A stretch of DNA of 64,000 nucleotides from Stictocephala bisonia (GCA_035578905.1 JAQJVL010000426.1:90001-154000), one strand, 5' to 3'; shown: positions 36,605 to 48,368, numbered from the stretch's first letter. Notes: a model not told the origin generated them from the letters alone. A program made the numbers and translations.

Positions 36605-37050
36605 TCTCCTATCACAAAGCTAAATCCAATCCATCAAGCCATTTAATACCTTCCCCACTGATTCTATTTATGATAGCTAATCCCTCCGTAAAACATCACA
36701 GGGAACAGTCTGTAGCCATGTGATCCGTTGTTTGGATATACTCCCCGCAATCACATGACTGATATGGTGTCAACCCCAACTTGTATTTCCAGTAGTTACA
36801 TCTGTCCACTCCAGTTCGGAACCGATTCAATAATGTCCACTCCCTACGAGAGAGGTTCATCCCACCTACAGGTATTGACAGATCGTTAATAAAGATCTAA
36901 TGTCGTCCATAAAAACTGTTCCACGCAATGGCTCAGCCAGTATTGGGTGAGAAATAGATCTGCTCAGCTGGAAAGCAGTTCATAAAGGGTTTAGATATTG
37001 TAAGCGACCGTTCTATGATTTTCTGATTGTTGAGTGTCTGTTTATGTTGC
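36605..37050 (-). pseudogene. Non-LTR retrotransposon C-terminal remnant (Jockey-like)
   Basis: Minus-strand reading gives LSRREWTLLNRFRTGVDRC, then NYWKYKLGLTPYQSCDCG and EYIQTTDHMATDCSL. This is the C-terminal region of many insect LINE ORF2 proteins (R..W..LNR.RTG..RC ... C-x-C-G ... T..H...DC). After one stop it resumes in frame as CFTEGLAIINRISGEG, IKWLDGLDLAL and TGA at about 36612, the usual end of this protein type. The upstream reading is broken near 36880-37040. Endonuclease and RT catalytic domains are absent. A second copy of the knuckle lies at 42.17 kb (plus). The clade assignment is approximate. Confidence 0.82.
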
Positions 37051-37870
37051 AGCCTACGTTAGTCTACCCCATTATTATTATTTTCTTATTATGTTACTAT
37101 TCAAATACAATATTTTTCATATATAGTGCATTCCTACAAAATTTAATTCTGATGCGTATAAATCACCTTAAATTAAAGTTATTTTTTACCACAGCTGATA
37201 ACATTTGATTATTCTTTTCGTTTCATTTTAATAATTTACCTAAACAATTATAGAGTTTTACTTAAAAACCCGGTTACAAATTTGCAATTATTAGTATTAC
37301 GCATTCAAAAGATGTTTATATCTGTCCAATAGTTGGCTTTTGACATTTGATGACGTCATTAATGGTTCTACACAATATACGTCATACACGTTAGACCTTA
37401 AATACGTAACAAGTCTCCTTACATTCAACAAATATTGAAGAGTTCCAGCGCACCTTTTACTTTCTATTCAACCAGACTTTATTATCCCTGTTCTTACACC
37501 TGCTAACAGCGACAGGGAATACCCTTACATTCCCACAGGGATGCACCACCTGGGATTAACGTGAGAAGTGTCCGTATCCTAAGAAATATGGTGGCTGTAG
37601 TTTAAAGAGAGAATGAAGTGTAAGGTATGTCAATTATTTGAATATTGTTCAATTGAACTTGGTTATAGATTCTCGTGTTTATATCAGTTAGGTAAACCAA
37701 GCTGCAGGGTGTGTTGACCAAACATATCTACGTACGTACGTTCTACAGGTTCAAGTGTACTAGCTGTCACTTCATGCCCACTCTCCCCATACACTAATCT
37801 TATCAAGGATTACCAAATATTACCAGTGGCACTGACCAGAGGGTTCCTGTGTTATCCCATGATAATGGTG
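37051..37870. other. Stretch without a recognised gene
   Basis: Mixed composition. ACAGGGAATACCCTTACATT CCCACAGGG near 37515 is locally GC-rich but not recognised. Confidence 0.45.
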
Positions 37871-37933
37871 TCAAGCACATTGAGCGGGACTGCGCCTTGG
37901 AAGGAATCCCGTCCTTGCACGTAGCTCACTCAC

Positions 37934-38104
37934 CTGTCCGGTCACTGATTGTGGTCTGGAAGTCATCTTTAAGGCATCATGGTTAAGTGTTGGAGAGGAC
38001 TTCTTAGTCCTGGGTTCACCTGGTAAAATAAGACCTACATTATCTTTTAATTCGGTAGTAAACAGTTCCTTAACATTATACTGTGAAGTGCCACTCACCC
38101 TCCC
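37934..38104 (-). CDS. Candidate internal exon, unknown protein (weak)
   Basis: Minus-strand open frame reading YNVKELFTTELKDNVGLILP, then GEPRTKKSSPTLNHDALKM and TSRPQSVTGQ. It runs into a strong donor-like CAG|GTGAGTGAG at 37934/37933. Upstream, CACTTCACAG|TATAATG (38081-38090) could be an acceptor but lacks a pyrimidine tract; the open frame itself extends to about 38110. Composition (Lys, Ser, Thr, Pro, Leu, few Ile/Tyr) is more protein-like than background frames. I recognise no domain. It could be a host exon or part of an unknown transposon; chance is not excluded. Confidence 0.28.
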
Positions 38105-38770
38105 TAGACATTTTACCTAGAGTATTTTAGGCACACCCTTTAAGACTTGTCATCTGGTGGCCACCCTACCATCCTTAACTTAACATTCGATTGTTGATGG
38201 TCAACCAGTCCTAACTAAAACTCGATTAATTGACTTCTCTACATGTCAGAAACAGTGGTTAAAGCTGTAAGGTTCGATTGTTAAGTGAGAAACATTGTTG
38301 CAAAATCCCATAAATAGTATAAATGATTACTAAAATACATTATGCATAATAAGTGTTCAAAATAAATGTGAAGGATAAGTATTTTATACCAAACAGCCTG
38401 CACAATATGATAACTTTACACTTTAGTTACTCTCTGAAGTTTGGTGTGAGTTACTGTTATATGACGTATTGTTTGATTTGATAGGACTGGAAGCCCTCAG
38501 TATGTATTTGGATCAAATAACACACGCTACAGCTAACTAATACAGAAACTTTAACAACAACATCATTAGAAGTTAGTCGGGGCTTCATTGATTTAATATA
38601 GCCAATCTGCTCAGCAACTAAAGGGTTTCACTTCTCTTTTAGTTTACACAGCTGAATGTGATAAAAAGAAGAGAATGAAAATGTACGTTTTAAAAGAAAA
38701 CCCTGTTATAAATTCTTTTCAATTAAATACATTATCATGTATAGTCATTTTATACATGATAATGCACTTA
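38105..38770. other. Stretch without a recognised gene
   Basis: Nothing supported. TACATTATCATGTATAGTCA / TTTTATACATGATAATGCAC at 38729-38767 form a small inverted repeat just upstream of the SINE. Confidence 0.45.
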
Positions 38771-38990
38771 ATTGGTCGGTAGCTTAGTTGGTTAAAGCCC
38801 AGCATTGTAAGCTATTCTTCTCAGTTCGAACCCAATCAGAGTCACAACAAATGTTGAGAGGGATCAGCTGATAACCAGCCGCTGATTATTTGTCATTGGA
38901 CTATTAATTAATCACATACTCTAATGAATGGTTGACCCTTAGTTTGTAACAATAATTACATCCACTCGTAAATGAATCATTTAAGAAAAT
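38771..38990 (+). mobile_element. tRNA-headed SINE sharing its tail with the long SINE family
   Basis: The head GGTCGGTAGCTTAGTTGGTT contains a good A box (TAGCTTAGTTGG) and CAGTTCGAACCC (38822-38833) a good B box, about 50 bp apart as in a tRNA. The body has GATCAGCTGATAACCAGCC and a GGACTATTAATTAATCAC block. The 3' part (AATGGTTGACCCTTAGTTTG, TAACAATAATTACATCCACT) parallels the TTAGTTAGTAACAATGACTA CACTCGTTC tail of the long SINE copies. It would be transcribed by pol III from the internal promoter and mobilised by a LINE. Confidence 0.78.
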
Positions 38991-39730
38991 CAATATAATA
39001 ACACAACCAGAAGGTGATAAAACCTGTCACGAAGTAAGGAACACTACTCTAGTATTGCCAACTGACTTGGGAGGAATTAACTGCTTTAACTTTAAAGGGA
39101 ACAAGATATAAATCGTCATAAGTTTTTGGAGAATTGATCTAAACAGCAGATAACAGCAATTCATATTGTAGCACGTGATCATTTATGGAGGGATTAGTTG
39201 GGATTGGCAGAATTAACGAAGAAGTTCTAGAGCGGCTTGATGCGTTGCAGTTAACTTTGAGACAGGAAATCAATATTAGGTCTTTGAAGTTCACTCCAAA
39301 AGTAAAAAATAATATTCAAAATGGCATTCATAGCTTGAGTACAGTTTGTTTTACAATGATTTATATTGTATAAAAGGAACTAACAGAAATAATATTTTGA
39401 TACAATATTTCCCAATATTTATTAATATAGGGAAGCTTAATTCTTTATATTATAATGACCTAGTTATTGACGTAGAGTTGTTGTTAATATATTATAATTG
39501 TTACACTTAACTAACAATGATTTGCAATATTATATACAATATATGTGTATATTTGAAAGGTACATCATCGAATATGTATATTAGATTTTTTGTGCTTATG
39601 TGAATTTTATTTTTATATAATTATAATTTTGCATAATTAGCGTTATATATTTATACACTTATTTCAACCCTACTTCAAAGACGTGGATTATGAGGGAAGT
39701 AATCTTCTTACTATAAGCAGTAAATAAAGT
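38991..39730. other. Stretch with one unrecognised short plus-strand ORF
   Basis: A 62-codon frame at 39185-39373 starts MEGLVGIGRINEEVLERLDA, LQLTLRQEINIRSLKF. The first 40 residues look helical and charged, unlike AT noise, but there are no supporting signals and I do not recognise it. Confidence 0.35.
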
Positions 39731-40175
39731 CGCCACTTGTGGCGCAGTGCTGTAATCCAGCTACTTGGGGACAACGTGTTTGGGGGATTGTAGGCGATAG
39801 GCTCCGTACTCGTATCTCTTAATACCTACACGGCGTCCGCTCAATGGTTGCCATTGACGCCGATACTACTAAAGAAGTCTGGGGTGTCCATGCTGTATGG
39901 TAGTCAAGGTTCAGATGTTGTGTAGGGGAGAGAACTCAATTTCAGACTTGACAGTTAGCTGAAAACCAGACCAATACTATGTGGTTCGGATTCCACGTAA
40001 CACTGTAGGTCCCATAGCTGATCTGACTATTGGGCTATTAATCAATAGTCCTTTCTGAGCTAAGTCAAGCTCAGATAGTAACAGTGACTACACTCATCAC
40101 ACTCGCTTACCCCTCACATTCACCCGTATCTCTACAATCGGCGTCTTAGAACTTAGAAATGAATAAATGAATAAT
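39731..40175 (+). mobile_element. Long SINE-like repeat, full-length (copy D)
   Basis: Head CGCCACTTGTGGCGCAGTGC with an A-box-like TGGCGCAGTG, then TAGGCGATAGGCTCCGTACT, TCTGGGGTGTCCATGCTGTA, GTGGTTCGGATTCCACGTAA (B-box-like), and tail GAATAAATGAATAATAG. The best-preserved copy in the window, about 440 bp. Confidence 0.75.
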
Positions 40176-40984
40176 AGACATTACTTAATTTAACTTAATT
40201 TGAAGATTATGAGAAATATTAATAAAGTAGCAAAAAACTAAAAGAGAAACAATTTTACAATTTCTTCTTATGCCTGGGGGAAAACGTTTATTAAAAAAAG
40301 TCTTTCCCCTAGCCTTTAGAAGATATTAATATACATGTAATTGTTCACTCTCCCTGAGGCTCCCCTATGCTTTATTTCTCTAATATTTATTGCTAGGATC
40401 AAAATATTTTATTACAATAGTTATATAATGGTAGTATAAATAATTTCCAATATCTTCAATTATTCCATTAGACATTTTGAAACTATAGACCCATATGTTA
40501 TTTTTATCACTTAATTAAATACACTTCATAATCAGAGATTTTGACTTACATCTTTACTCATAAATCACTACAAGAAACACAATGATATGTGATAATAGAA
40601 GAACAGAAGCTATACAATATTGCAGAATGGGTTATCATTGGGTCAACCTCATAACTCTACAGGTCCCATATGTTACCTGCAATAACGTTCCACGATAACA
40701 TAACAGAGACATGAGACGGTATTCATAGCCAACTAAATAGTTACACCTCCACCCGCTGTGCTATTTATTGCCCATTGTTGCGGTTGAATGTAACAGCATT
40801 AAACCAAGTCATCACATTATTTAATGTATTTAGTTTAATATCAAGTTTAAAGTGATTAGCTAATATAGAGAGTTTAATGCCTTAAATGATTCGTAATACT
40901 AGTTCTTTCTTGTAAAATTATTTATTTTATTCAATTAAAACTTTAAATATGATATTCTTTAGCCCTTTACAGCCTTGCTTATTG
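40176..40984. other. AT-rich stretch
   Basis: No gene or repeat recognised. Confidence 0.5.
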
Positions 40985-41470
40985 TTTTATTACGTACTAA
41001 CTACCCCCATGACCACTGATACCCAAATGTGGTATTTGGCCTCGCCAACGATCTGCCTTCACTTCTTAGAATCTTCTGTATTTTCTTCATTCACTCTTAG
41101 CTTGTTCATGTCAAATGACGACTTGATCCGTAGACCTCTTCTTTGAGCGTCCAGGAGGTTTTCAGGATTTTCTTCCGACTCTTCATAAGAACATCATCGT
41201 CTCTTCTTGTTACATGTCCAGCCCATCGCAAGCGTTGGAATTTGACTTCGGCTACAATGTCTGGTTCTTTGAAAAGTTCTCTAATTTCTTTATTATACTT
41301 TACCCTCCATGATCATCTTCTCTTGTGGGTCCTAAAACCTATCTGAATAACTTGCTTTCGAAAGCGATTTTTTTCCCCTGTATTTTCATCACGAATCTTT
41401 GCCTCAGCTCCATAAATATTGGTCTTGTGATTGTTTTGAAGATTTTAATTTTTGTATCACTAATATATAT
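40985..41470 (-). pseudogene. Non-LTR retrotransposon RT C-terminal remnant (RTE-like)
   Basis: Minus-strand reading in pieces: KTITRPIFMELRQR, VLGPTREDDHGG, then KYNKEIRELFKEPDIV and EVKFQRLRWAGHVTRRDDD. These correspond in order to the region after the RT palm in many insect and vertebrate LINEs (K.L.RP...YG.E, LR.I.GP, EI..L..EPDI, LRW.GHV.R). Frame changes and stops are frequent. The reading continues to about 40985 with NPENLLDAQRRG-like content. It is a dead fragment; the reverse transcriptase it came from copied element RNA at nicked DNA. Confidence 0.85.
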
Positions 41471-41706
41471 TTACAAATTTTATCAAATAACTTTTATTAA
41501 TCAATTATATTTCTGTTTTCCAATAAATGTTTATTTATATGTTCTTTAATTTATTAATAGTTCAATAATATAATATGAGATACAGGGCATCAGCGACATG
41601 ACAAGAGAAATGGGCACACAGGACAATACAGGACAGGATTCTACACACAGAAAAACAGAAAAAAGGACAAAACAGTGTTTACTATCTTGTATTGTTTCGT
41701 CATTGG

Positions 41707-41965
41707 CGGCACTAGTGGCGCAGTGTTGTAACCCAGTTCCTTGGGAAGGAATTGTTACGGATATTGTAGGCAATAAGTCCTTTGCTCGGTTCTCTTAACA
41801 TGTCGTCCACTGAGTGGTTGCTATCGGCGTGGACACTACTATAGGAGTCTGAGGTGTCCATGTTGGGTGATAGTAAGTGCCCAAATGTTATGTAAGGGAG
41901 AACGGAGTATCGGGCTTGTCAATTAGCTTAATATCAGGCAAATACTTTATGTTCGAATTCCAGCT
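41707..41965 (+). mobile_element. Long SINE-like repeat, 3'-truncated (copy E)
   Basis: Head CGGCACTAGTGGCGCAGTGT with the A-box-like motif, then TTGTAGGCAATAAGTCCTTT, GGTGTCCATGTTGGGTGATA and TATGTTCGAATTCCAGC (B-box-like). The 3' half of the family is missing after about 41965. It lies directly before a LINE remnant. Confidence 0.72.
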
Positions 41966-42039
41966 GTGTATATAGCAGGTTAAGTGTTAAATAGGGCTGC
42001 TTAGCACTAACACCGCCAAGTAAAATAAGGTTTAATTTA

Positions 42040-42295
42040 ATTTTGAACATTTTTTAACGGTTTTCTGTAACCCAACAAGTCTCCTAAAACACTCACGTCA
42101 TAATCAATTGTGTCTGGCTCTTCCTGGCAAAGCTTTTTGTCGTTTAGTTGCTTAAATCTAAAAATTATCAGTCATGTGATTGCGGAGTCAAAATTGAAAC
42201 TATGGATAACATAGTTATTGATTGCCTATTGCGTTCTTTTCAATCGGAGAAGCAAGCGTGGAATGGTTAATAAACCTGTATTCAGCTCTGCAACG
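42040..42295 (+). pseudogene. LINE C-terminal knuckle fragment
   Basis: Plus-strand reading YQSCDCGVKIETMDNIVIDC, LLRSFQSEKQAWNG (about 42162-42265) matches the Jockey-like remnant at 36.6-37.0 kb (YQSCDCGEYIQTTDHMATDC). Upstream sequence to 42040 is more decayed. Dead fragment of the same or a related family. Confidence 0.7.
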
Positions 42296-43437
42296 ATAGA
42301 TAAATATTTAAGCTGTAAGACTTAAGTACTTTGTACTTTGTATTTTATTGATATTATATATTGGTGTGATATTTAATTTTTGTAACTCCTCCTCCTCCTA
42401 TCGTATATCAATACATTTCCCTTCTACCTTAAACCTCCCAGTCTTAAAATAAAAGTATTTAACAATACAACAGTTAAACATTTAATTTACGAGGATATAT
42501 ATTACTATCATATAATTGGCTGAAATAAATAGAATATTAAAATTTGCTAATACCAAAACATACAATTTTGCATTCAGATATCTAGATCGGGGTTTTTCAC
42601 AATAGTAATTTTAAATAGTATACATGTTAAATAAAATAATTGAGTACTGAGTATAGACAAGTATTATGGCAAATTTATAGTACGAGATTAAAGGATATTT
42701 ATAATTATATACTAAATATATTTCTACACAGCGGATTTCATTATTTTATACCCAAATTAATTCCTTACCTGGAACGCAATAATGGTTTTGTAATATTCTT
42801 ATAAAAAATTAGTACAGGATTCATGAACAAGGAATGTCAGCTTTGTCGTACCTAGGTTTAAGGCTGCAATACTATCACATAGCCAGGACGTAGTTTCAAC
42901 ACTGATTAATTACAACAATTAATTCACCTGAGTTTTGTGTAATGAATTTGTTTAAAATATGTACTAGATATATATTTGGTAGTTTCCTGATACTATAGGA
43001 AATTAAGTATTGTTAGAGACATTTTATGAGAGGACGTTTTTTAATTCCATTCTTATTAATTGTTGAATTTCAAAATTGATTATTTTATTTACAAACATAT
43101 ATATCATATAAAAGACGAGTAAATTTCCCATGTGTAATAAGTTGTTTCAATTTTGTGCCATTCCAAAATAAATTACGAAAATGTAATGCAAGACTTAGTG
43201 GGTAAATGTTCGGACTTTAAATGGTACACACTAGTTAAAAGGTTTCATGCCTAAAATGAGCTGAAAGTCCATAATTTACCAGTCCTTATGGTACGATAAA
43301 AAAAGATACTTTTATTTGCATTGAAATAATAATTAGTCAAAGAAATGTTTGACTGAAATTAAAAATATAAATAGTTACATATCTATATTCTCACTTAATT
43401 TTATCAATGTAAAAAGTTAAATAGAAAGAAATGCTGT
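42296..43437. other. AT-rich noncoding stretch
   Basis: TCCTCCTCCTCCTA at about 42387 may be part of the 3' end of the adjacent LINE fragment. Otherwise nothing recognised. Confidence 0.5.
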
Positions 43438-43885
43438 AGTTTTAGCTCAAAAATACAAACAGCTAACTTTATTAGACATTTTTTTTAATACTCTATTCAG
43501 ACTAATACACATAGAGAATGTCATACAATTCGTATCACAATTTAGTAAATTGCCCACGTTGATGGCCACATATCTCGGACCTGTTGTGGGAATTACAGTT
43601 ATGACATGTGGTGACAAGTGGCATTATGTAGATGTACGTTAGATGCCACGTCAGGTGTCATCTATGTAACATGGAAAGGTATTTGTCATTACTACTACTG
43701 TATTAGTAGAAAATGTAGTGATAAATAAAATGAATTAAACACACAAACTTGATCATATGTAAAAAAAGAACAATTTATGGGTTTATATGTAAAATTACAT
43801 TATTACAAGAATATATATAGTTTTGGTAAATTTAACAATAGGTATAATTTTATACCTTTCTTTAAAAATCGAGTAGAACAGCGAT
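43438..43885 (+). repeat. Block R_A, first copy
   Basis: Core 43538-43685: CAATTTAGTAAATTGCCCAC, GGCCACATATCTCGGACCTG, GTGGCATTATGTAGA. The same order and strand recur at 55755-56178, with weaker similarity extending on both sides (TACAAACAGCT before; GGTATAATTTTATACCTTTC ... TCGAGTAGA after). Confidence 0.78.
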
Positions 43886-44222
43886 AAATAACACTTATAA
43901 AGATATAACGATAATGTATTGTTTATAATTATTTATTTAACACCAATACTATAATGTGAAAACCTCAATCAAATAGTTACAAAATTCAACTGATATTTTT
44001 TTTATTATTTAGAATTTTTAGTTTTTTTGAAATAATTAATAATCAATATGACATATCTTTATAGTATATATATGTGACTATAGGATAGAAAGTCTATTAT
44101 AAGACATAAAATGAGCCTGTTATAAGATTCTTCTTAAATTATTTGTAAGAGGGTCGTTAATATAAACTGTGTACGAGTATTTGTATATTTTGTGATTTAT
44201 AATTAATTGAATAAATAACTAT

Positions 44223-44638
44223 ATAACTATTGAGTAGATAGTCCTTAATACAGCGTAAATGACAGAGTTGATGGATAAAGAGTAGATTCATAACTATTGA
44301 GTAGATAGTCCTTAATACAGCGTAAATGACAGAGTTGATGGATAAAGAATAGATTCATAACTATTGAGTAGATAGTCCTTAATACAGCGTAAATGACAGA
44401 GTTGATGGATAAAGAGTAGATTCATAACTATTGAGTAGATAGTCCTTAATACAGCGTAAATGACAGAGTTTATGGATAAAGAGTAGATTCATAACTATTG
44501 AGTAGATAGTCCTTAATACAGCGTAAATGACAGAGTTGATGGATAAAGAGTAGATTCATAACTATTGAGTAGATAGTCCTTAATACAGCGTAAATGACAG
44601 AGTTGATGGATAAAGAGTAGATTCATAACTATTGACGT
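44223..44638. repeat. 67-bp minisatellite, 6 near-identical copies
   Basis: Units start at 44232, 44299, 44366, 44433, 44500 and 44567 (GAGTAGATAGTCCTTAATAC, AGCGTAAATGACAGAGTTGA, TGGATAAAGAGTAGATTCAT, AACTATT). Only about two substitutions were noticed among six units, so the array is young or recently homogenised. Confidence 0.95.
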
Positions 44639-46222
44639 AGCAGAGGGGGGAAATGTATTATTAAACCTTGATTTAAAATGTTTTATTGTGTTTATTAATG
44701 TTCTAAGAAATAAAAAAAAATATTCATTTGTAGGATAGATACATATAAGTTTTTAGATGATGCATTTTAAGTAATCAAAACATGGAATATTAAATTAAAT
44801 AATTTTCTAAGATGTTATAATGAGTCATTTTACAAATTAATATACAGGAAAGCTTTCATTTCATTTAATTTTAACTTTGCAGGAAAATATCAATAAATAT
44901 TAAGTAAATATTATACAAATGAATTTAATATTATATAAATACTTAAATTATTCAGTATTTCGGTATTTTTGTACATATAACTAATTTGTGACTTAGGCCA
45001 TTTATCAAAGAATTATATCTTGTCAAATGATATTTTTATAAAAATTACATAAATTAATTAATTGATATATATTAAAATTTATTAAACCACTGGGAATAGA
45101 TAAATTTATTTCTTTAAAAATGAAAAGAGTATACTTTCCAAAAAGTGGAATAAAGATTCATCGTTTTATTTTACTAGAATATTTGCATTCTACTTTGATT
45201 AATAGTTAAAAATGTATTTACTTAACTATAAATATAATATTTTATAGTTCCGTACAAAAAAATAATAAATACTGAAATTATTGAGGGTTTTTGGATGATA
45301 AAATAATATATATCAAATGCTTTATGGGCAATCGACTGAATTTTAACCGAATCTAAAACCTAAATATTTATTGTAAAACTATGCTTAAATAGTTCATGGT
45401 ATTGGTTGAACCGTTATTATTAGTTTTGTTACTTAATTTTCCTTTTTACTTTTATAACAAGTTCCTAATTCAATTATATCTTCAGTTGTAACAGACAAAC
45501 GCACACCTCACCTCATTAACAATTTATACCCAAGACCCACGTTGAGGGATGACAACATACATGTTACCAATTAGCCCTGCTGTTACATCAACCCATACCC
45601 TCACAAACATGCGACACGTCACTGTCTCGGACATTGGTTTGACACCAGTAGAGTAAATGTAACTTATCCACATACAGGATGACTCCAACTTTATAATTAA
45701 TTGAACAACCGTTGCTTCAGATTTTAAACCTGAATTTTGGCATTACCTCATCGTGGCAGGGACAGTGAGTGAAACAACAGGGACTGTTCTTGCTAAAATC
45801 CTGTGAACATGTGAAGCAATATGTATAATTGCCTTTAAATAAAGTAAAACAGCTATTAAAATTGTAGTGCTATACAAACTGATTTTTAAGACAAACATAT
45901 ATTTACATCGACTTCTTATAAATTGCTGAGCATTTTAAACTGTTTGGTTAATTTCAACTCTCGTTCCGGAAACATACTAAAATGTTTCCACATTCAACAT
46001 ATAAAACACGTCATCACGAAAATTTGGCATTTCAGTTTCTTCCAATCCTCCAAAGCCTACCCAACCCATCATTGTCATCCTTTATGTCGGCCTCGAATGT
46101 TGTAATTACCGTTATAATTTAGTTGGATTAGTGGGAACGTTTATATATTTGGGTTCTATGTAATGTTCAATTAAGATTTTGGATCAGCTGTTTTAGATAT
46201 TTCAAAACATAATGTATAAGTT
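44639..46222. other. Mostly AT-rich stretch
   Basis: No gene. GGTTTTTGGATGATAAAATA ATATATATCAAATGC at 45287-45319 loosely resembles the 91-bp unit of 52.2/57.7 kb. A GC-richer patch at 45500-45800 is not recognised. Confidence 0.45.
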
Positions 46223-46620
46223 AATTCATTCATTCATAAGACGCCGATCGTCAAGATATGAGCGAATATAAGGAGTGAATGAGTGTTATGAGAGTAGATG
46301 AACGAGTGTAGTCGCTGTTGCTAACTAAGGTAGACTGTTGATAACTCAGAAAGAGATATTCATTTATAGCCCAATGGCCAGGGCAACTAAGGGACATACA
46401 CCTTTACATGGAATCCAAACCACGTAGTGTTGTTCTGATTTTCAGCTAACTGACAAGCTTGACACTCAGTTCTCTTCCCTACACAACATCAGAACCTTGA
46501 CTACCATCCAGCATGTACACCCCAGACTTCTCAGTAGTGTCCACGTCGATGGAAACCATTGAGCGGTCGCTGTATCGGTATTAGAAGACCGAGCATAGAG
46601 CTATCGCCTACAATCTCCTC
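46223..46620 (-). mobile_element. Long SINE-like repeat, reversed, head-truncated (copy F)
   Basis: The reverse complement carries the family blocks in order: TTGTAGGCGATAG, GGTGTACATGCTGGATGGTA, ATGTTGTGTAGGGAAGAGAA, CCTGGCCATTGGGCTATAAA, and a tail with (GAAT)n at 46223-46238. The head, about 40 bp, is missing. The edge at 46620 joins an A tract and (TA)n. Confidence 0.72.
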
Positions 46621-46624
46621 AAAA

Positions 46625-46664
<40 letters not shown>
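46619..46664. repeat. A22 tract followed by (TA)n
   Basis: Homopolymer and dinucleotide tract between SINE copy F and the transposon, giving many possible TA targets. Confidence 0.95.
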
Positions 46665-47134
46665 CAGGGTGTCTCTGAACTCTCTGATTTCAGCTATAAT
46701 ATGTTGTTCCTAGTTCATATGGGATAATAAATATCATATTTAAACTGTCCAAAACTCCTTGTCTATCCGTACAGCCGCCAATTTGTTTTTTTTTCCTAAT
46801 TAATTTTTAACTCAAGAACTATACGTTGTATTGAGCTGAAACTTTGCACTGCTCTTTATTGCATAAAGAAGTAATTACGAAAAAAATACTGTTTTTCTCT
46901 CTTTAACATTATCAAAATGGCGGCCATGTAACATTTTTAACCTTATATAAGTCAAAAACCAAAAAATACTAAAAAAATTATACAGAACAATCTTTTTTAG
47001 AGGATTTAATTATAAAATTAAAAATAGTACTTTTTTAAAAATCGCTTGAAAAATAACAAAGAAAACTTAAATTTTGTAATACTATGTACAGTACTCTGTG
47101 CCGAGTCCAGATGTTGTATTACAATAACAGGAAA
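46665..47134 (+). repeat. Left terminal inverted repeat (470 bp)
   Basis: Runs from CAGGGTGTC to ATTACAATAACAGGAAA. Includes AAAATGGCGGCCATGTAA and GCCGAGTCCAGATGTTGT, mirrored in the right arm. Confidence 0.9.
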
Positions 47135-47377
47135 CAGGAAATAGCTTATAACAGCTGATTAACCAAATGTTACAAACCCAAATTTCATTGTTGTATTAAT
47201 CATATGATTTAAATTTTAGTGCAACATTACATATTAGAATGTTCTTACATAACCTATCACCAGAAGTACCAATATTGTTATTCGTAAATTAACTGTGTGC
47301 TAATATTATTATTTGTAACTTTAACTCTCTGCTAAAATTGTTATTTGTAAGTTTAACTGTGTGCCAAATTGATTTTG

Positions 47378-48368
47378 ATGGCTAATTACAATAATGAAGA
47401 ATATTGTGATATGCATTTTTTCTACGGTGATCTTTTGGAAATAGATACGAAGCAAGAAGATTGTATGCTGAACGTTTCACAAATAGACAATTGCCGAGTG
47501 CGAATACTTTTTATGCAGTACACAACAAAATGTAATTCAAAGGTTTGAGGAAAATCCCTGTACAAGTAAACGATCAATAGGTAAAATGTTAAACGCAAGC
47601 AAAGATACTGTCTGGCGGGTACTTAAAGAACAACAGCTGTATCCATTTCACTTACAAAGAGTACAAGCACTTGAACCTAGAGAATACCCACTACGTGAAG
47701 AGTGTTGTCACTGGTTCCTCCATAAGGTAACAGATAACCCAAACTTTCTGTAAAATTTACTTTTTACTGATGAATGTTCCTTTAACCAAGAAGGAATGTT
47801 TAACTCCAGGAACAGCCATGTGTGGGCCCAAGAAAATCCGAAGGAAGTCGCTTTCAGAGGATTTCAACGTCGGTTTTCAATAAATGTTTGGGCAGGTATT
47901 CTAGGGGACAATATTGTAGGCCCTTATATTTTCCCTCAAAGATTGACTGCAGCTACATATCTTGTATTTTTAAGAGATATACTCCCTGACCTGTTGGAAA
48001 ATATTACTTTGGAACAAAGAATTAACATGTGGTTTCAGCACGATGGTGCACCTGCTCACTTTGGGGAAATTGTACGTAACCATCTAAATGCGACGTGTGG
48101 CCAACAATCGATTGGAAGAGGGGGACCAATATCGTGGCCTCCAAGGTCACCCGACTTGACACCACTAGATTTTTATTTTTGGGGAAGAATGAAAGAGTTA
48201 GATTATTCAACACTTGTTGAAAACGCAATGGATTTGGCAGGTAGAATTGTAGAAGCCGCAGCTGTAATACAGGAGAACAATGAATTTGCACAGGTGCGAA
48301 GATCACTAACGCAACGTTTCACATTGTGTAATGAAAATGTAGGAGGACATGTTGAGCAACTATTGTAA
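47378..48368 (+). pseudogene. Transposase, DD41D type, lightly damaged
   Basis: Begins MANYNNEEYCDMHFFYGDLL. After a frame change it reads RRLYAERFTNRQLPSANTFY, and after another change VIQRFEENPCTSKRSIGKML and NASKDTVWRVL (helix-turn-helix region). A TAA interrupts at 47751-47753, in frame with the long intact C-terminal part (ATG 47796 to TAA 48368, 190 codons). Catalytic residues: FTDECSF (first Asp, upstream of 47796), WFQHDGAPAHF (second) and RSPDLTPLDFYFWG (third). Exactly 41 residues lie between the second and third Asp. All three acidic residues are intact; the lesions are one stop and about two frameshifts. The protein would bind the TIRs, excise the element and insert at TA. Confidence 0.88.

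Noticed and set aside
48022..48306. 94-codon minus frame
   Set aside because: Shadow of the transposase on the opposite strand.
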